Notes: generated by a model from the sequence alone, not told the origin. DNA of 64,000 nucleotides from Mesodorylaimus sp. YZB2_4 (GCA_030248295.1 JASANH010000397.1:1-64000), one strand, 5' to 3'. Shown: positions 34,517-47,643, counted from the stretch's first letter. Numbers and translations are program-made.

Positions 34517-35272
34517 ATGACCGGAAGTCATCATCAGTTTTTTGTTCAAGGTCCAATTAGAGAACCAGATTCATCCGCTAATCCGCATGAGCTAATATGG
34601 ATGAGAAAAATTATCTTTTTGATTTGAAATAGGTTTTAATGTACAGTATGTAGAAATTGAGACGTCTTTTGGAAAGGTTTTACTGTACTGTACGTGAGTA
34701 AGTTCCACCCACGTGTGGCCTGGTGTTTGGGTGGAAAATCAACTTTCAGCACACAGCAACTTGATACCATGCATCAATATGACAAGACAACTGGGCACTC
34801 TTTTACTTTTGTTAGCCGTGGCATTGAAAAAATGAGATTCAGATTCAGGCTACCGAACTGGTGTGTGCGACTGCAACGAAATTGGTGCCCCGCCTCGTTG
34901 CGACTGCAACAAAAGCAGCTGGAGTAAACGACAACTGGTACAACCATTTTCTTTCTGCAAGCCGTTTAAACATTATAGTTTTCATTGTGTTCAGAGTAAA
35001 GTGGCTTCTGAATGAAAAATGATGTTAAGCTGATGAAAATACTCTGAAAATAGGTTTGTAAAGTTTGACATGTTTCCCATGAAGTGCAAATATGAATCGG
35101 TGGTCGAGCGGGCTTGATTGTCCCGGGGCCTCCCAACGTGAGTCTAGTGACGCGAACTAGAACCATGTTCACATGTTGCGAGAGAGCGATATGATACATT
35201 AAATAATTCCATATTTACTCAACTCTTGCCTGAATACATAAATCGCTTTTAAAGCAGACTCTGCTATGGTCT

Positions 35273-36101
35273 TCATATGTCACATATGCCGCACGTTTTA
35301 GGGCAAATTTTATACAGAGCGTCGCACATAGTCTCGGCGTCGACGTTTTTGCATACGTCGCCCTCCTTGCTGTCGAAACATTTCTTATCATCGCAGTTGT
35401 TGCAACTTTTCTTGCACTTAAAGAGGAACTCGCCTGGGTAGACCTCGCAAGCGCGCGGGGTAGCTTGAGAGCATATTGAAACAGTTGGGTCATCTTCGCA
35501 CGCTGTGGCCGCCGGCGGAGGGGTCGTTGGAGTAGTGGCTGTAGTAGAAGGTTTGGGTGTAGTAGGTGTGGGAGCGGGAGTGGTTGTAGGCTTGGTTGTG
35601 CTCGTCGTTATTGGACGAGTGGTCGTCATTGCCGGAGCAGTTGTCGTTTGATGCTGGAAAGTGGTCGGAGAAGATGGAGGCGTGGTCGCGGGGGTTCGAG
35701 AAGTCGTCGTAGTACGAGAGGTCGCAATAGGCGCTGCAGCTCTTGTCGTAGTGATGATACCAGCGCAAAGATTGCATGATTTCTTGCACGCACTCTGGAA
35801 GAACTTCTGGCTGCATTTGCTTTGATCCTGCGCCGCTTGTACGCAATATTTCTGGAAATCTGGTCGATCTTCGCACCCCGTTGCTAAAAATAAGGACTCG
35901 AAGACTCAAAAAGTATAAGATGCGCTTGTCTGACCTCTCACAAATCGATTAGTGTCATTGGCACTGGCGCTGATTGCACTCGTCAAAATTACTGAAATTA
36001 TAGGAAAGGCCGCTGAGCAACATCTAGCTATTGTCAATGACACCAATCATCTTACATGCAAGTAAACCAAACAGGCAATATTGAGCAGAAATGACGGCCA
36101 T
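35273..36101 (-). CDS. Secreted protein with three ShKT domains and Thr-rich linkers
   Basis: Exons: 36101-36056, 35991-35935, 35883-35273. The sum is 714 nt, in frame: 237 residues. The N-terminus MAVISAQYCLFGLLALILTS is a signal peptide. Three six-cysteine ShKT domains follow: one starting CEDRPDFQKYC, one starting CEDDPTVSICS, and the C-terminal CFDSKEGDVC...CPKTCGIC. Between the first and second lie about 80 residues of Thr, Pro, Ser and Ala (TTTRPITTSTTKPTTTPAP), a probable O-glycosylated mucin-like spacer. ShKT domains are common in secreted nematode proteins, including surface, astacin and tyrosinase-associated ones. No enzyme domain is present, so the role is likely structural or binding. 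The donor of exon 2 (GTCAGA) is weak and was chosen because it restores frame; the stronger GTGAGA seven bases upstream does not. Confidence 0.85.
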
Positions 36102-37170
36102 GGTCTCTCTAGGTAAGGAGGACGGAATGAAGGCAAATCAAGGGCTAGGCCCGTCATGAAATACATGTGTACGCATTGCAGCTGCTCGTATATCTCATTG
36201 TCAGTCGACGCGTGTATGTGGGCCGTGCTAAAGTGTCGATTGATGCTTTGATTGTTTGTTCATATGATCTGATTTTTATGCTACATAAATGGGAGTGACA
36301 TTTCCGCAGTTACTTCTCCATACCCAGCAAAAAAACCACGTCTGGTAAATTTCATTTTTATGGCGCACATTTCGCACATTTTGGTCTTTGCAATTCGCTG
36401 AGCTGAAAGCGAATCGGGGCAGGAAAAGCCTCAACCCAGCCATTTTCTTAGTCCGCTGTGTTATACTGACGTAGCCTTTCCTCATATGAAGTTATCTATG
36501 GGCTAGTGTATGACATTGTGACCGTTGCCTGGTCTTGCTGTGGTCCCACCCCAAAGAAACTTCTGGAACTACGTAGAAGTTGCTTATTTTGCAGCCTTTG
36601 CATGCATTCGGCTCGAGTCCACTTGATACAACAGAGAAGGTAGCAGAATAAATTTTACGCGGCAAGTGATAATTGCAGCCCAGACTCATTCAAAGTTTCA
36701 TGAATTATTTTTTCGGGACTAGGGTGCCAAACTGGCCCGTGGCTACGTGCCTGCAAATGGCTAGCACGTGCTGGTTCAGAATCCCGGAGGCTCGGGTCTG
36801 AATTCCGCTAGAGGCTCAAATATTTCCTTATACTTCTCCGGATCGCAGTATCGTGCCATACCAAAAACTGAAACAGAATCAGTATACTGTATTGTGCTCT
36901 ACTGCATTCAAACACAGCAATAAAAACATCGCTGCTGAATATCATGTCAAAATTTCCCTGCAGGGCGGTAGTTGCCAGCCCAAGATATATTTACTTCACC
37001 CGCACATACCTGAATGCTGTCAAATTCCGCTTGCTTAGTCTCGCAATTCCAGCTTTCCAAACATTAGAAGGACTCGCATCGTGCGAATTATACTGTAAGT
37101 AGTTTTAGAACCGCAAAAAAAGGAACGAAGTTTAAAAATAAAAATCATTACATATATACTGTACGTAGGA
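36102..37170. other. Intergenic region, ShKT to carboxypeptidase gene
   Basis: No gene or repeat with a second copy in the window is recognised. The ShKT promoter should lie in the first few hundred bases on the minus strand. Confidence 0.4.
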
Positions 37171-40100
37171 TCACACGGTTATGCAAAGTTTTAAAGTCGT
37201 ATGGGCCAATAATATGAACAATGAAATTATCTCCCAATCTCGTGAACAAGCAGCAGACACTGGTTCTAGGCCCACTTTTTCATCACCAGTGGTCTCCTTT
37301 TGTTTCTTTGAAATTTCTGTTTGCTTCAATGTTTGTTCTTTTATCAAAGTGATATTCAGCGCAACGTAAGGCGGGTACCTGTTGAATGGTGGAATTGTAA
37401 ATGGGACAGTCGCTGACACGAAACCTGCAGATTCTATCTGAAATCACAAATCCATGCTATTTTCGACAGGCACAAATAAGTTGTGTAGAGGACAGGACAG
37501 ACACAAATTGGATGGGCAGGTTTTTCCTATTCTGCATGATGTTGTCAGTTTCTCGTCCCCTCGTACCACGGGTTTAGCAGTGAACCATATCCCCAATTAC
37601 CACGTGTCATCCAGGATGCATGCAAAGGTTGGTAGGACCAGTTAGGCGGGTCTTAATTGATACAATTCCCAGACTCGAGAGCCTCCTCATAAGGCCTCAT
37701 TTTATTACCGACCCCTGAAGGGGCTGTCGCGTACTGTATAGCCTGGCGTACATCGAGCTCTCTCACGTCAGTTGGGAATGGAATATATTTTAAGCTCTGT
37801 CAAGCACCATGCTGTGCACAAAGACCTTTCATCTCCTGTTTAACGGGACCAGCTGGTCATCTCATCGTTTTCATTGTTACCTCAAGTATGTATTCACCAG
37901 GAAGCAGATGTCTCCAAAACTCGCCCCGCGCTGTCGTATTGAAACGAATATCGCGACCTTTTACCATCAGTTCCGCGTCACTGATTCCAACACCTTCACC
38001 ATCTGTGATCAAGCCGCGCACGCCTAAAACATTAGATGCCAGATAGGAGCCGGCGCAAGGCGCTAGACTGGCAAAGACCTACTGTGCGACTGAACCAAAA
38101 ATTCTGCTACTCTGACAAGAGGACCTAGTTATTCCATAGAGAAAACATACTCCGAATCATCTCTGCTAATAATCTCTTAAAATATTGCGATTTGAAAGAG
38201 TGAAATGAAAATTTTCTGCACACCCCTTTCGGACACGCACACACACACGCGTGGAGTTCGATCAGCATTGATACTGCATTTATTGCTGGCCATGCAAACT
38301 CTATGTATTGGGAAGACTGGAGGCCAGAATCCAAAGCCTACAGGATCCGAATTCCACGTTTTAAATACCTTTATCGGCTTGATCCAAAAACATAATTAAT
38401 GCATCTCTGTTTTCTAACCAATGCTGCTCAAGTGTTGACGCCGGAGGATACTTGCAACAGGAAATTTCCAGTGTCAGTGCCATCGTCCCATGAAAGGCGT
38501 ATTGATAATCTTGCAGAGAACCTAAAATGGCCTGCTACTGAGAAGAAACACTTGTTTGCCCTTAAGGCATCACCGTCAACAGGATACCACATAGCACCAT
38601 TTGTAATGCCACCCGGAAACGCCTCATCGTTCTCGCATTGAAGACCCTTGTGCATAGTTGGGTGAGTTCTTGAGTACAAAGTAGCCAGGTGATCGAAAAC
38701 ATCATCGTCTGGGCTTTCTGTGTAAATCGGTTTCTCCTCTATAAATAAATCAAGCATTATTTAGCTGAAATTTATTGCAGCAATCAGATATCTGCTTGAC
38801 CGTCATATAGATAGCATTTATTGCCTTATAAATTTTTTACGATGCATTTTTTGTTTGGCGCCATTGTTTTAAGAAACAAGCATAACAAGGAATTCTTCCT
38901 GATGTGAAAATCATCACTTGCGCTTGAAGCTACGAAAACCAAACAGGTGGAAAACTTTTTGTGGTAATTTTACAATTGTTCTCACAATGGAAGCGCTATG
39001 GTGTGTTCTTTTGTCCTGTTGTTCTGCCTGTCTTAAGCTGTGACCATTCCATGCACTAATAAGTCTGGGTCCATCGTAAAGACGGGAGTGCAATAGGTGC
39101 CATCACCACAGGGCCTTTACATCAGCGTCCTGGCACAAGAAGTGACTGTTGCAGAAGTGAAGCTCTTGCAGTACGAAAAGCCCAGGGCAGCCAACCAACT
39201 CTTCAAGGATGAAAGATCCCCCTGACGGTGAAACAGCATCTGCGGAGGGACTCCTTCTGATTGTGAGTCTTCAGATGTCATAACACGAAGTCTTACCTAA
39301 ATTGCTATCCCACGGATAATTAGCTACCAAGGCACCACCGTGCAGATTAGCAGCCAAAACCAAAGGTACCCTTTCCAGCCATCCCATCAAAGCCACAGTT
39401 TCTGGTTGAAATGCAGACTTGTTAGAGTGCTTGGCTGAATTGTGCAGCCGATTGAGAAAATCCCTGTTGAGGTCGACATTGTTTGCATTCCATCTGATCC
39501 GAAAAAAAACGCTTGTATTCTCAAAAAACCAGGGCTTTTGTGTTCGTTTGGAATCTTCTCATTTCTGCCTCATGTAATATCCAAGGCCTTATGTACATGG
39601 AGTGAACAAGGGCGGCTACTAGCACGCACCTTCCAATATGGTCTGCCTGATCGCAGTCGCCTTCACCACGCGCAGCTGCTAATCCATCCGGATTGATCGA
39701 TGGCAAAAGATGAATGCGGCAAACGCTCATTAATCGGGTAATATTGGCATCTACTTCATGCGTGGTCAACAGATAATCGGCCAAGTATAGCAGTAATTCT
39801 TTACCCACCACCTAGGTATAAGAAATAGCGTCCAATGCACATGTCCAGATCTGACACAGCCACAGCCATATTTTAAAATTTATTCTTATAGCAAACTAAC
39901 ACTATCCATTTTAAGCCATGTTTTGCGTTGGGGGAGTGCGAAAAAATTATGGAAGGTTTGAAAAATGGTAATTACAAAAGCTGCAGTTCCCAATCGCGAA
40001 TCATTTATAAACTGGCAGATTTGCAGAAATCTGATCGCTGACACGCACACTCACCAGTAGTAACAGTGTGACTCATCCGTACCTCATTCCCGTGCATATT

Positions 40101-40468
40101 AGCAATCAAGGCTACCTCTGGCCGCAGTAATACGTGCTTATGAGGGTCTTGGCCAGCTATGGATAGTGCCCAAATATGGCGCCCTAAAATAAAAAATCAA
40201 TGAACGAAACCTGAAGTTTATAGCTTGCCTTACCTTGCACACTTCTCCCAATCGATTGCAAATGCGCATATTTGGGATATTCGGAGGCAATATGCTTTAA
40301 AAATTCGGTCATCTCATCGTAACTGTGATAAGCTACGGAGTGCCCGTTCAGTCCAAAGGGCAATTTGCGATAAGGCACTGCATTGTTCAAGCATATTAGT
40401 GGCACAATAAAGGCAAATTTACAAAGCAGTTTGCACAAAAGTTGTTGATTGGCCGAGTTTGCAGTCAT
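37171..40468 (-). CDS. M14 N/E-type metallocarboxypeptidase (CPE/CPM/CPD-like), probably GPI-anchored
   Basis: Removes C-terminal Arg or Lys from peptides; acts in the secretory pathway or at the cell surface. Exons: 40468-40234, 40183-40083, 39811-39630, 39493-39297, 38738-38574, 38521-38369, 38023-37881, 37437-37171. The sum is 1443 nt, in frame: 480 residues. Key residues are present: zinc ligands HGNE (H109, E112) and H224 (NLHGG), substrate-binding DLNRDF (180-185), Tyr in ITNGAMWYPV, and catalytic Glu312 (TLEISCCKYP). Spacings match the family. A transthyretin-like domain follows from about residue 345 (GVRGLITDGEGVGISDAEL). The C-terminus ends in a hydrophobic stretch (IISLFILLAHTTLKLCITV), suggesting a GPI signal as in CPM or a C-terminal membrane anchor. 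The N-terminal hydrophobic segment (FAFIVPLICL) is the signal sequence. No disabling change is seen. Confidence 0.92.
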
Positions 40469-41985
40469 GAAGCTGCTGGCAGGACAGACCTATTTAGGTT
40501 CAGCTGTCTACACCGTCCTGCGCGAGGGGTGTTGCAAAACTGAAATTTACATGTTTCTGACGGCCACCACCGTGTTCGACATAAACCTTATCAAGTTTCT
40601 AAAGAGCATTTAAATGACGGTTAAAAGACCTGCGTGACGCAAATGAGTGGGTGAACGTTGGGTGGTCTAGTCAAGGTACACAGTCGAGTCAGTGGGCTGG
40701 CCGAATGTTGGTGACTCGCTGGGCCGTAATGGAACAAGAATGGGGAGCCGTGGCGGGGAGAAAATGAGAAAAAGCGCGGAAAGGGCTGAGCCAGGCTAAA
40801 ATCCAATAAATAATATCCACCCTAAGTGAATTCTAGCATGCGAACAGCTCAGAGGCATTTGCGCCTTATGCCATGCAGATTTATTCCAAAACGTTTACTT
40901 CCGTTGATGCAGAGCTTGAATAAATAAATAGCGAATGTAGACGAGGCAACCCCATACTCGTTGGGGAGGCTAGGAAGTAGAGGCGGGGTGTGTGACAAAT
41001 GATACTTAAAGAAATGGGACCAGTTCTGATCGATATGACTTTTTGGGCACCGAGTGTGGACTGACAAAATGCTTAGCTGACATGCACACGCATGTGTTTT
41101 GATCGGATTGCAACGTTGCAATGAGAGGGTTCTTTTTTCAGCATATGGAATGCAGTTTTGTGTAACGACCGTTCACATCATGCACTATAAGCTTGCATAA
41201 TGCACTACATCTCGTGGCAAACGTGGCAAGAGGGCAAACAGTGGGGGGGGGGGGGGGGGGGGTTTTACATACGGGTAACAGAAAATGCCTAACATCGCAC
41301 ATTCCCTGCGGGTAAAAATCAGTTTCAGATGAGCGCCAACCAAAAGCTGGGACCAGTGGTGGTAAGCCGCTTCATGTCTTCATTGATAACCTGCAGCGAC
41401 GATGAGGCTCAAGCAGCCTTGTAGTTGCCGACTCTGAAAAAGGCGTAAAAGGAAGACGCTATGAGGATGAGTGTGTACAAGCTTATTTGGGGTGTCTTGT
41501 GAATTAGACATGTGTGCACAATGGCTTGTGTGCCCAGGATTGTGCTAAGATATTGCGCCATAGAAGGGGGAATTAGTGAAGACATCTCAATTTTAAACCC
41601 GCCTATTGTGCACATAGCGATGGTTTTATCTGCACCAGCACAGGTGAGTTAGCATGGGTCTACGAGTAGGGTGAGGTATTCGCCTAAAAAACCCAGCCGA
41701 ATGAAAACTGACAATTTCGTAGCGAAATTTTGCTTGCTTTTTCCAAGCCCACCAATGTCATTCCCACCTCGTTATCCAATGCCCATTAGGAAAACCATCA
41801 CCGAGCGAAAAATCATCATCCGCTTCTTCGTGCGCTCAAATCCTCGCCCCAAAAATAAACAATCGCCATATTTTCAAGCGGGCGAGTTCCGGCTAGTGCC
41901 AGATTTTTCAGCAATACAAATTCAAGAGAGTGTTATGAGTCAAAAGTCACACAGCGTAGGTCCTTTTGCATGTACTGATAAGTGG
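40469..41985. other. Divergent intergenic region
   Basis: Separates the minus-strand carboxypeptidase from the plus-strand Cys-rich gene, so it holds both promoters. No gene is recognised. A 20-base poly-G tract lies at 41243-41262. Confidence 0.4.
41243..41262 (+). repeat. Poly-G tract (20 G)
   Basis: Twenty consecutive G between CAGT and TTTTAC, in the divergent intergenic region. Long enough for intramolecular quadruplexes. Confidence 0.9.
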
Positions 41986-41992
41986 TATAAAA
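41986..41992 (+). promoter_or_regulatory. Candidate TATA box of the Cys-rich gene
   Basis: TATAAAA lies 60 bp before the start codon at 42052, a reasonable distance for a short 5' leader starting about 42017. The match is good but could be chance in AT-rich DNA. Confidence 0.4.
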
Positions 41993-42051
41993 TTGGTCAA
42001 ATGGAGAACTTCTAACTGCCCCAATGAGAGTACTCGCTACAGTGAAAAGTA

Positions 42052-45000
42052 ATGGGGCATTTGATTGGTCTGGTTGTTGTGAGCTTTCTTTGCTCGATAT
42101 TGTGCCGAGTCGTTCAGAGTGCAGCATCCTGCCCATCTGGAGCCATCCCATTCAAAAATGCAACTACTGGCGATTTCATCTTTTGTGACGACATTGAGAC
42201 CTTTTGTCCGAAAAAAGGATACCAGTGTGTTTTGGACAAAGGAGTCAATGAAACTGATGTGATTGGAGTTTGCTGCCCGAAAGTTTTGGCTTTACAATCG
42301 CGTGCAGAAGGCTGTCCTTTGGGAGCCAGGCCACTGAGGAATGCTTACGGGCAGCTGCTAGTTTGCTCGCCTGGGACTGCAGCCACTTGTCCGTCATTGG
42401 AGCGAGTGATGTGCTACAGCGGAATGATGGGATCCATTTGTTGCATTGCGGACAATGGTAAGTGCAAAAGCATTTTTATTCTACGTGAGCTACTACCTCG
42501 CCATACTTAGTGTCGCGGGGCTGGAAGCAAAAATGGGCTACTGTACATATATAAAATGTACGTAATCTGATTCCGATCAGCTCGATTGGTCGCTCAACTG
42601 CTGGCTGTCTTCTAATTTTAGCTTACTGCCCGGCTGGATACGACCCATATTATTACCCAGGCACAATGTCGCCCCTAATCTGTGGCCCCACCACGACTGG
42701 TATCTGCCCTTTCGGCTATCAGTGTCTAAGGTCGTCAAGCCCAGGAGGCCCCTACGCATGCTGCCAGCCACGGCAGTACCCGATCACGGCACAGTGCCCC
42801 ACGGGTTTCCAGCCATATGTTACTGGCGGTGGTTCTCCCTTATCGTGCATTGTTGGCAGCCCTGCGAGCTGCCCCTCGCCAGCCGTCTGCGCACCAACGT
42901 CGAACCCTTTCCAAAGCTACTGTTGCACACCGTTCACATCACCTCAACAGCTCCAGTGTCCAAATGGATATACGTTGCCAACGAGCGGAGTGGCAGCCCC
43001 GTGTGTTTTGATCATTGGAGGCGTGAACACTTGCCCTCTTGGGTCCAGTTGCAAACCCAGTGTGGGCACTCCCGGTGGTGTATGTTGCAGGTCATTAGCG
43101 CAGTGTCCCGCTGGTTACCAACAAGCATTGAATCCAGTGACTCAGGAACTACTAGAGTGCACCGGCTCTGTATCAGCTCCTCAAACATGTCCCTTGGGAT
43201 CTACTTGTCTGCTCTCGTCCACGACTATCAGTAGTCTTTGCTGCACTCCAACCAAATCGCCAGGTCGCTGTCCAACTGGCTACGATCCTATGCAACCATT
43301 GGTATCTCCATGTCAAACAGACGTCAGTTGTCCAATCGGCGCCCAGTGCATTCAGCAAGTGTGCTGTAGGCCATCGACCACCCCTACACAATGCCCTGCA
43401 GGATACACTCCTGATCAAATCATTGGAATTTTGTGCCAGATAGACAATCAGTGCCGCGCGGGCGCTCAGTGCATTCAGCAGGTTTGCTGCAGGCCAGTCT
43501 CAACTCAATGTCCTACTGGCTATGACCTTGATCAACCTGTTACCCCGTGCCAAACAGATCCGCAATGCCTAGTTGGTGCCCAGTGCCTTCAACAGCTGTG
43601 CTGCAGGCCACTAATTCTCGCCCAGTGCCCAACTGGCTATACCGCTTTAGTAAATCCGAACAATGTCCCTGTGACATGTTCGGCAACGGATCGATGGTGT
43701 CCTGTTGCTGAAGCTATGTGCCTGCAGTCTTCGACAACTATTGGTTTTATTTGCTGCAATCCAGTTGCTCAGGTGAGAGAGATCATTTTAGTCTTCCTTG
43801 ACTGATAGGCGAATGAATGAGCACTAGGCGATGAGGTGGCCTGACTTATAGTTCTGGCATCGATAGAGATCCAGAATTACCACTCAAGAGACACAGTCAA
43901 ACGGCGCCTAGCGGAATCGGACCCCAGGTTCAGTTTTTATATACTTGTCTCAGGTTCTTTTAATGACTTATCTTTGATGATAAAAGAGTGCCATCACCAC
44001 GCTGCTCGTCTGGTAACTGATCCTGTTAACAGAGATATCAGCTGGCATCACTCGTCGGCACTGCTTCAGCCATGGATCAGGTCGAGAGCATTGATTGGCT
44101 GCTGTGAGTTATCTGGGTGCACAACCTCCTCACTCACTCCAGTAATGCGCCCAGACATACGAATGTTGCCATACCTCACCAGCATAGCATAGGCGCAAGT
44201 CTGATATATTCCAGCAGCTGCGGATGTGAATTCTAAGAATAGCTATACTGCTTGATATTGATCAGTCAAAAATCAATGCTATCGTTACGATCGGCACTAA
44301 GAGTGTCTGTATTTTAGCAATGGCCACAATGTCCATCAGGGATGACCATTACTTTATTTGGTGGTCAACCCATCCCTTGTGATACGAGTTCCTGCCCTCC
44401 TGGCACATCTTGTCAGACATCGCTCGTCCCTTCCACACTGCGACGGATATGCTGCCAGCCAGATACCCCTTCCACCCAGCCCCAATGCCCTCGTGGGTTA
44501 ACTCTGGTCGTAGACGCAGACAGGAGTCCATCGTATTGCAACCCCGGGGTCTGCGTCATACCAGCGACTTGCGAACGTGCGACCAATGTGGAACGAGATG
44601 TGTGCTGCAGAGACGACACACCAGTCGGCGATAAGCGATGTCCCGATGGGTATCGGGCGCAAAGCACGGGTGGACAAGCTGTGCCTTGTGATCCAAATGC
44701 TATTGCACCCTGTCTGAATGGATTTTGCTTGCCTTCAATTACAGGTAGGCCTTTAATGCTGACTGTTTTCATTGTCTCACAAATTTCTCTTTAGGATCAG
44801 GAGAAAGCTCTACTGAAACCATCTGCTGCAATCCTATAGGCATCCAATGTCCGCCCGAATACAACCTTCCAGACGGCACTGGCGCTGCGGCACTCACTTG
44901 CGACCCGTCGTCCATGAACCCATGCGGTACGGTTGGCGTGCCGGGTATCGAATGCAAAGGGGCCATCGGGACAGGGGTGTCAACCCAAAGGCCGTTCATC

Positions 45001-45213
45001 TGCTGCCAGAAATCGCCCCTGTGTCCTGGTGGTCGTACTCCTTATTATGATCAAACATATCACGCCAAAAAGTGCGTCATCAATCGACCCACTGATTGTG
45101 AAGCTGAGTATTTCTGCGAAGTATCGGCTACGGTGGAAGGCGAAAGTGTGTGCTGTCCAAGGACAACCAGAGCACCTGGTGGGGATGGAGGCAATGGGGG
45201 CCGCAGGTTGTAG
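42052..45213 (+). CDS. Secreted Cys-rich multi-module protein (lustrin-type Cys repeats)
   Basis: Exons: 42052-42457, 42622-43772, 44318-44744, 44795-45213. The sum is 2403 nt, in frame: 800 residues. A signal peptide (MGHLIGLVVVSFLCSILCRVV) is followed by about 15 modules. Each has the form CP-x-G-y ... C ... CP-x-G-x-x-C ... CC, resembling the lustrin cysteine-rich repeat found in many nematode extracellular proteins. There are no membrane segment and no enzyme motifs. Modules at 43266-43371, 43393-43497 and 43510-43611 are nearly alike (GAQCxQQxCCRP), a recent internal expansion. The C-terminus is Gly- and Arg-rich. A cuticle, eggshell or other matrix role is inferred only. The reading frame is intact; splice signals are strong. 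Confidence 0.85.
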
Positions 45214-45639
45214 GAAGTGTGACCCATCTTATTCCCTGCAATGCATCAAAAGAATGTTACGTCTGAAAAAACTATATCCTGCAAAAAACTGTATTAAAAA
45301 TTTGACGCTGAGAAACTGGAAATATTTTGCAGTGACCTATGCATCTTGATGACATCTACACTATACAGATAGCGAACCAAATTTTCCTCGCATCGAATTC
45401 AGAAGAAACAGAATAGCGTGATGTTTATGAGAGATGTAATAACGATAGGCCGGGATCCCCACGTTTTGGCATCGAGATTCTGCATAAATAATGAAGCAAA
45501 CGCACGCTAAGCTGAAAGGTATTGTCTGGTTGTCATAGTGTGTAGCTTCGTTGTGCAATTCTATGCGTGGGAGAAAAGCTGCTGCAGTGACTTATCTACG
45601 TTTGAGCGAATTTAGGCCTGCATCGAGACTGCGTGTTTA

Positions 45640-45845
45640 TTGATCAGTTTCAGTTTATGTTCATGTTCATGTCTGACCACATCACCAAACGCTTATGCGC
45701 ACTCGAGGGTGAAGGGACACATTTTGCACGAAATGATTTACCGGCCCGCGAGTCGAACACTCGCCCGTAACTGCGCACCTGGCGTGAGAGGCAGACACCT
45801 AACCCGCAAAGCCACGAGGCCAGCGGGTTAGGCGCCTGCCTCTCC
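45640..45845 (-). repeat. SINE family A with inverted head fragment
   Basis: On the minus strand this is a tRNA-derived SINE: A-box region GTGGC...GCGGGTTAGG, B box GTTCGACTCGC, then a body with AAATCATTTCGTGC and GTGATGTGGTCAGAC. At 45823 a second head fragment (GCGGGTTAGGCGCCTGCCTCTC) runs the other way. It forms a hairpin with stems of about 22 bp with the first head. Confidence 0.75.
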
Positions 45846-46347
45846 GAGTTTATATAATGATTGATAGTCGGAAAGAGAAGTTTAAAAAAAAACTAAATGA
45901 CCGAGAAAGTGCGCTTCAGTGAAGAGTAGACCCATATGCAAAAAAGAGAAAAATGCAAAAATCCTGATTCCGATTCCGAAGAAGTGATCCCGACCTATCG
46001 TTAACATGTTAGTCGAACTGGTTGGGGCATTATAGGGCGCGCGTTTCTGTCTCGTCCTCGTTCCGATTATGCCGGGTGCGGCGTTATAAAGCCACGATGC
46101 ACACTCTGCCATGAGAAAAAGTGAGTTCTCGGCCTAAAACTTTCGTTTGAATGTAGGTATTCGTGGTATCATTCGGAAGACGAAAGACAAATTCCCGCGA
46201 AGGTGAAGGCACTCGATACCTACATATGGACACGTGTAGATATGATATTCAAAAGGAGTCAGCCATTTTGCGGCACGTGAATCCGTAATGTGACGATCAT
46301 ACTGCTGCTGACGTGAGTGAACTAGTAGTAACTTGGCATTCGTCTAA

Positions 46348-47643
46348 CGTTGATACAGTTTTGGAAAAAAAAATTCACTTTCAGTTTCAATTAAGTCAAC
46401 TGAATCTCTGAATAGATTCAGTTTCAGTTAGTTAACTGCATCTCAAAAGATTCAGTTAACTGAATTCAACTGAATGATACAGTTTTCCTCAAAAAGCATT
46501 CGCATCTACATGTGAACACTTGACGGGAATAATCTCCACTTTTCTTCATTCAAATAACTACTCTTCCGCATTTAAGAGTTTAAACAGCTCACAAGGCGCA
46601 GTAAAGACCAAAGTCAACAGCAGAGGGTCCTTTACGAGCACAGCGATGCACGACCATGTCTCAACAGTCCACCCACCAACAAATCCGCAGACAGACCAAG
46701 CACCTGAACCCTGTAACCTTCTAATTCGAATGCCATTGCTCATGATTGTAATTTCTTTTGGTCCAAGAGAAAGCTCGTTTTGGCAGCTACTCAGCAGAGG
46801 TCAGCGGCCGAAGATGTGCAAATTTTTGGAAATATTCTCGCTTCGTCGGGTCTTTTTTGCAAAACAATTCAGAACCAGAAGCCTGGAAGACGGAACCGAA
46901 GCCCATAACCTGAACAGCGGGTTCAGAAGTGTCTCTCAACTTTCGTCGTGTTTCTCAACTTTCTGTCGCCTTGCAACACACGAATTTAAAAAACCCGCAA
47001 GATTTTAGGAGCTGACCGCTGCTGACCAGCTGGCCATTAGGGCCAAATATTTTTAGTAGAGCTTTCTTCCGCACCAGCAACTTGGGATTATCGAATAAGC
47101 ATGTCGAGCTCAACTCAGTGGTTGGCCAAGCTTTCTAAGATCAAGAAGATGTGACTTTAAAATGTTTGTAATAAAATGATTGAAATTGAAGAAACCCTTT
47201 TTCTTATACTGTAGGGGCTTTTATTTTATTTTAATTATACCGACTGCTTTTCAACTTGGACCTCGCCTAGCTCATAACTCTTTCACTCGGCGCTAGCCTG
47301 CAGGAAATGATGAAGCACTACAATATTCGTGAAGATTTTGCAACTTCTCTCTACATTTGGACCAAAATTCGAATGGATCGATTTTTTTACGATAACTAGC
47401 GTTTTAAGGATAACAGAATACACCTCCAGCTCGCGATTAAGATGATTCGAACCAGCAATTCGTCTAGGTGCGTTTCGTTTCTCTTTAAGATCTGCACGAA
47501 CATAAGCAAACAGATAACTAATTTTCAAAAGGGTAGGAGCTCGAAAACTGAATTTAACTGATTCTAAAAAGATTCAGTTACAGTTGAATTCAGTTTCGGC
47601 GGGAAGATTCAATTTCAGTTTCAGTTACAGTTAACTGTAATGA
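46348..47643. repeat. 1.3 kb interspersed repeat, copy 1
   Basis: Both ends are full of TTCAGTTAACTGAATC-type motifs in both orientations (CAGTTAACTG is itself a palindrome). The interior aligns along its length with 50260-51912, with shared blocks such as AAACAGCTCACAAG, GACCAGCTGGCCA, AATAAAATGATTGAAATTG and CTTTCACTCGGCGCTA. No coding capacity is recognised. It is probably a non-autonomous DNA transposon with repetitive ends. Confidence 0.7.

Larger units (their letters stand above)
33012..35272. other. Region between the lectin and ShKT genes
   Basis: No intact gene. It contains a degenerate minisatellite (33449-33542), a decayed MULE transposase (33650-34115, minus) and a full-length SINE B (34191-34516). 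Nothing is recognised in 34520-35270. Confidence 0.5.

Noticed and set aside
38399..38641. Plus-strand ORF of 80 codons
   Set aside because: It is the antisense of carboxypeptidase exons 5 and 6.
46520..47008. 162-codon plus-strand ORF upstream of UGT
   Set aside because: It lies inside a non-coding repeat; the homologous copy at 50.4 kb does not keep the frame.
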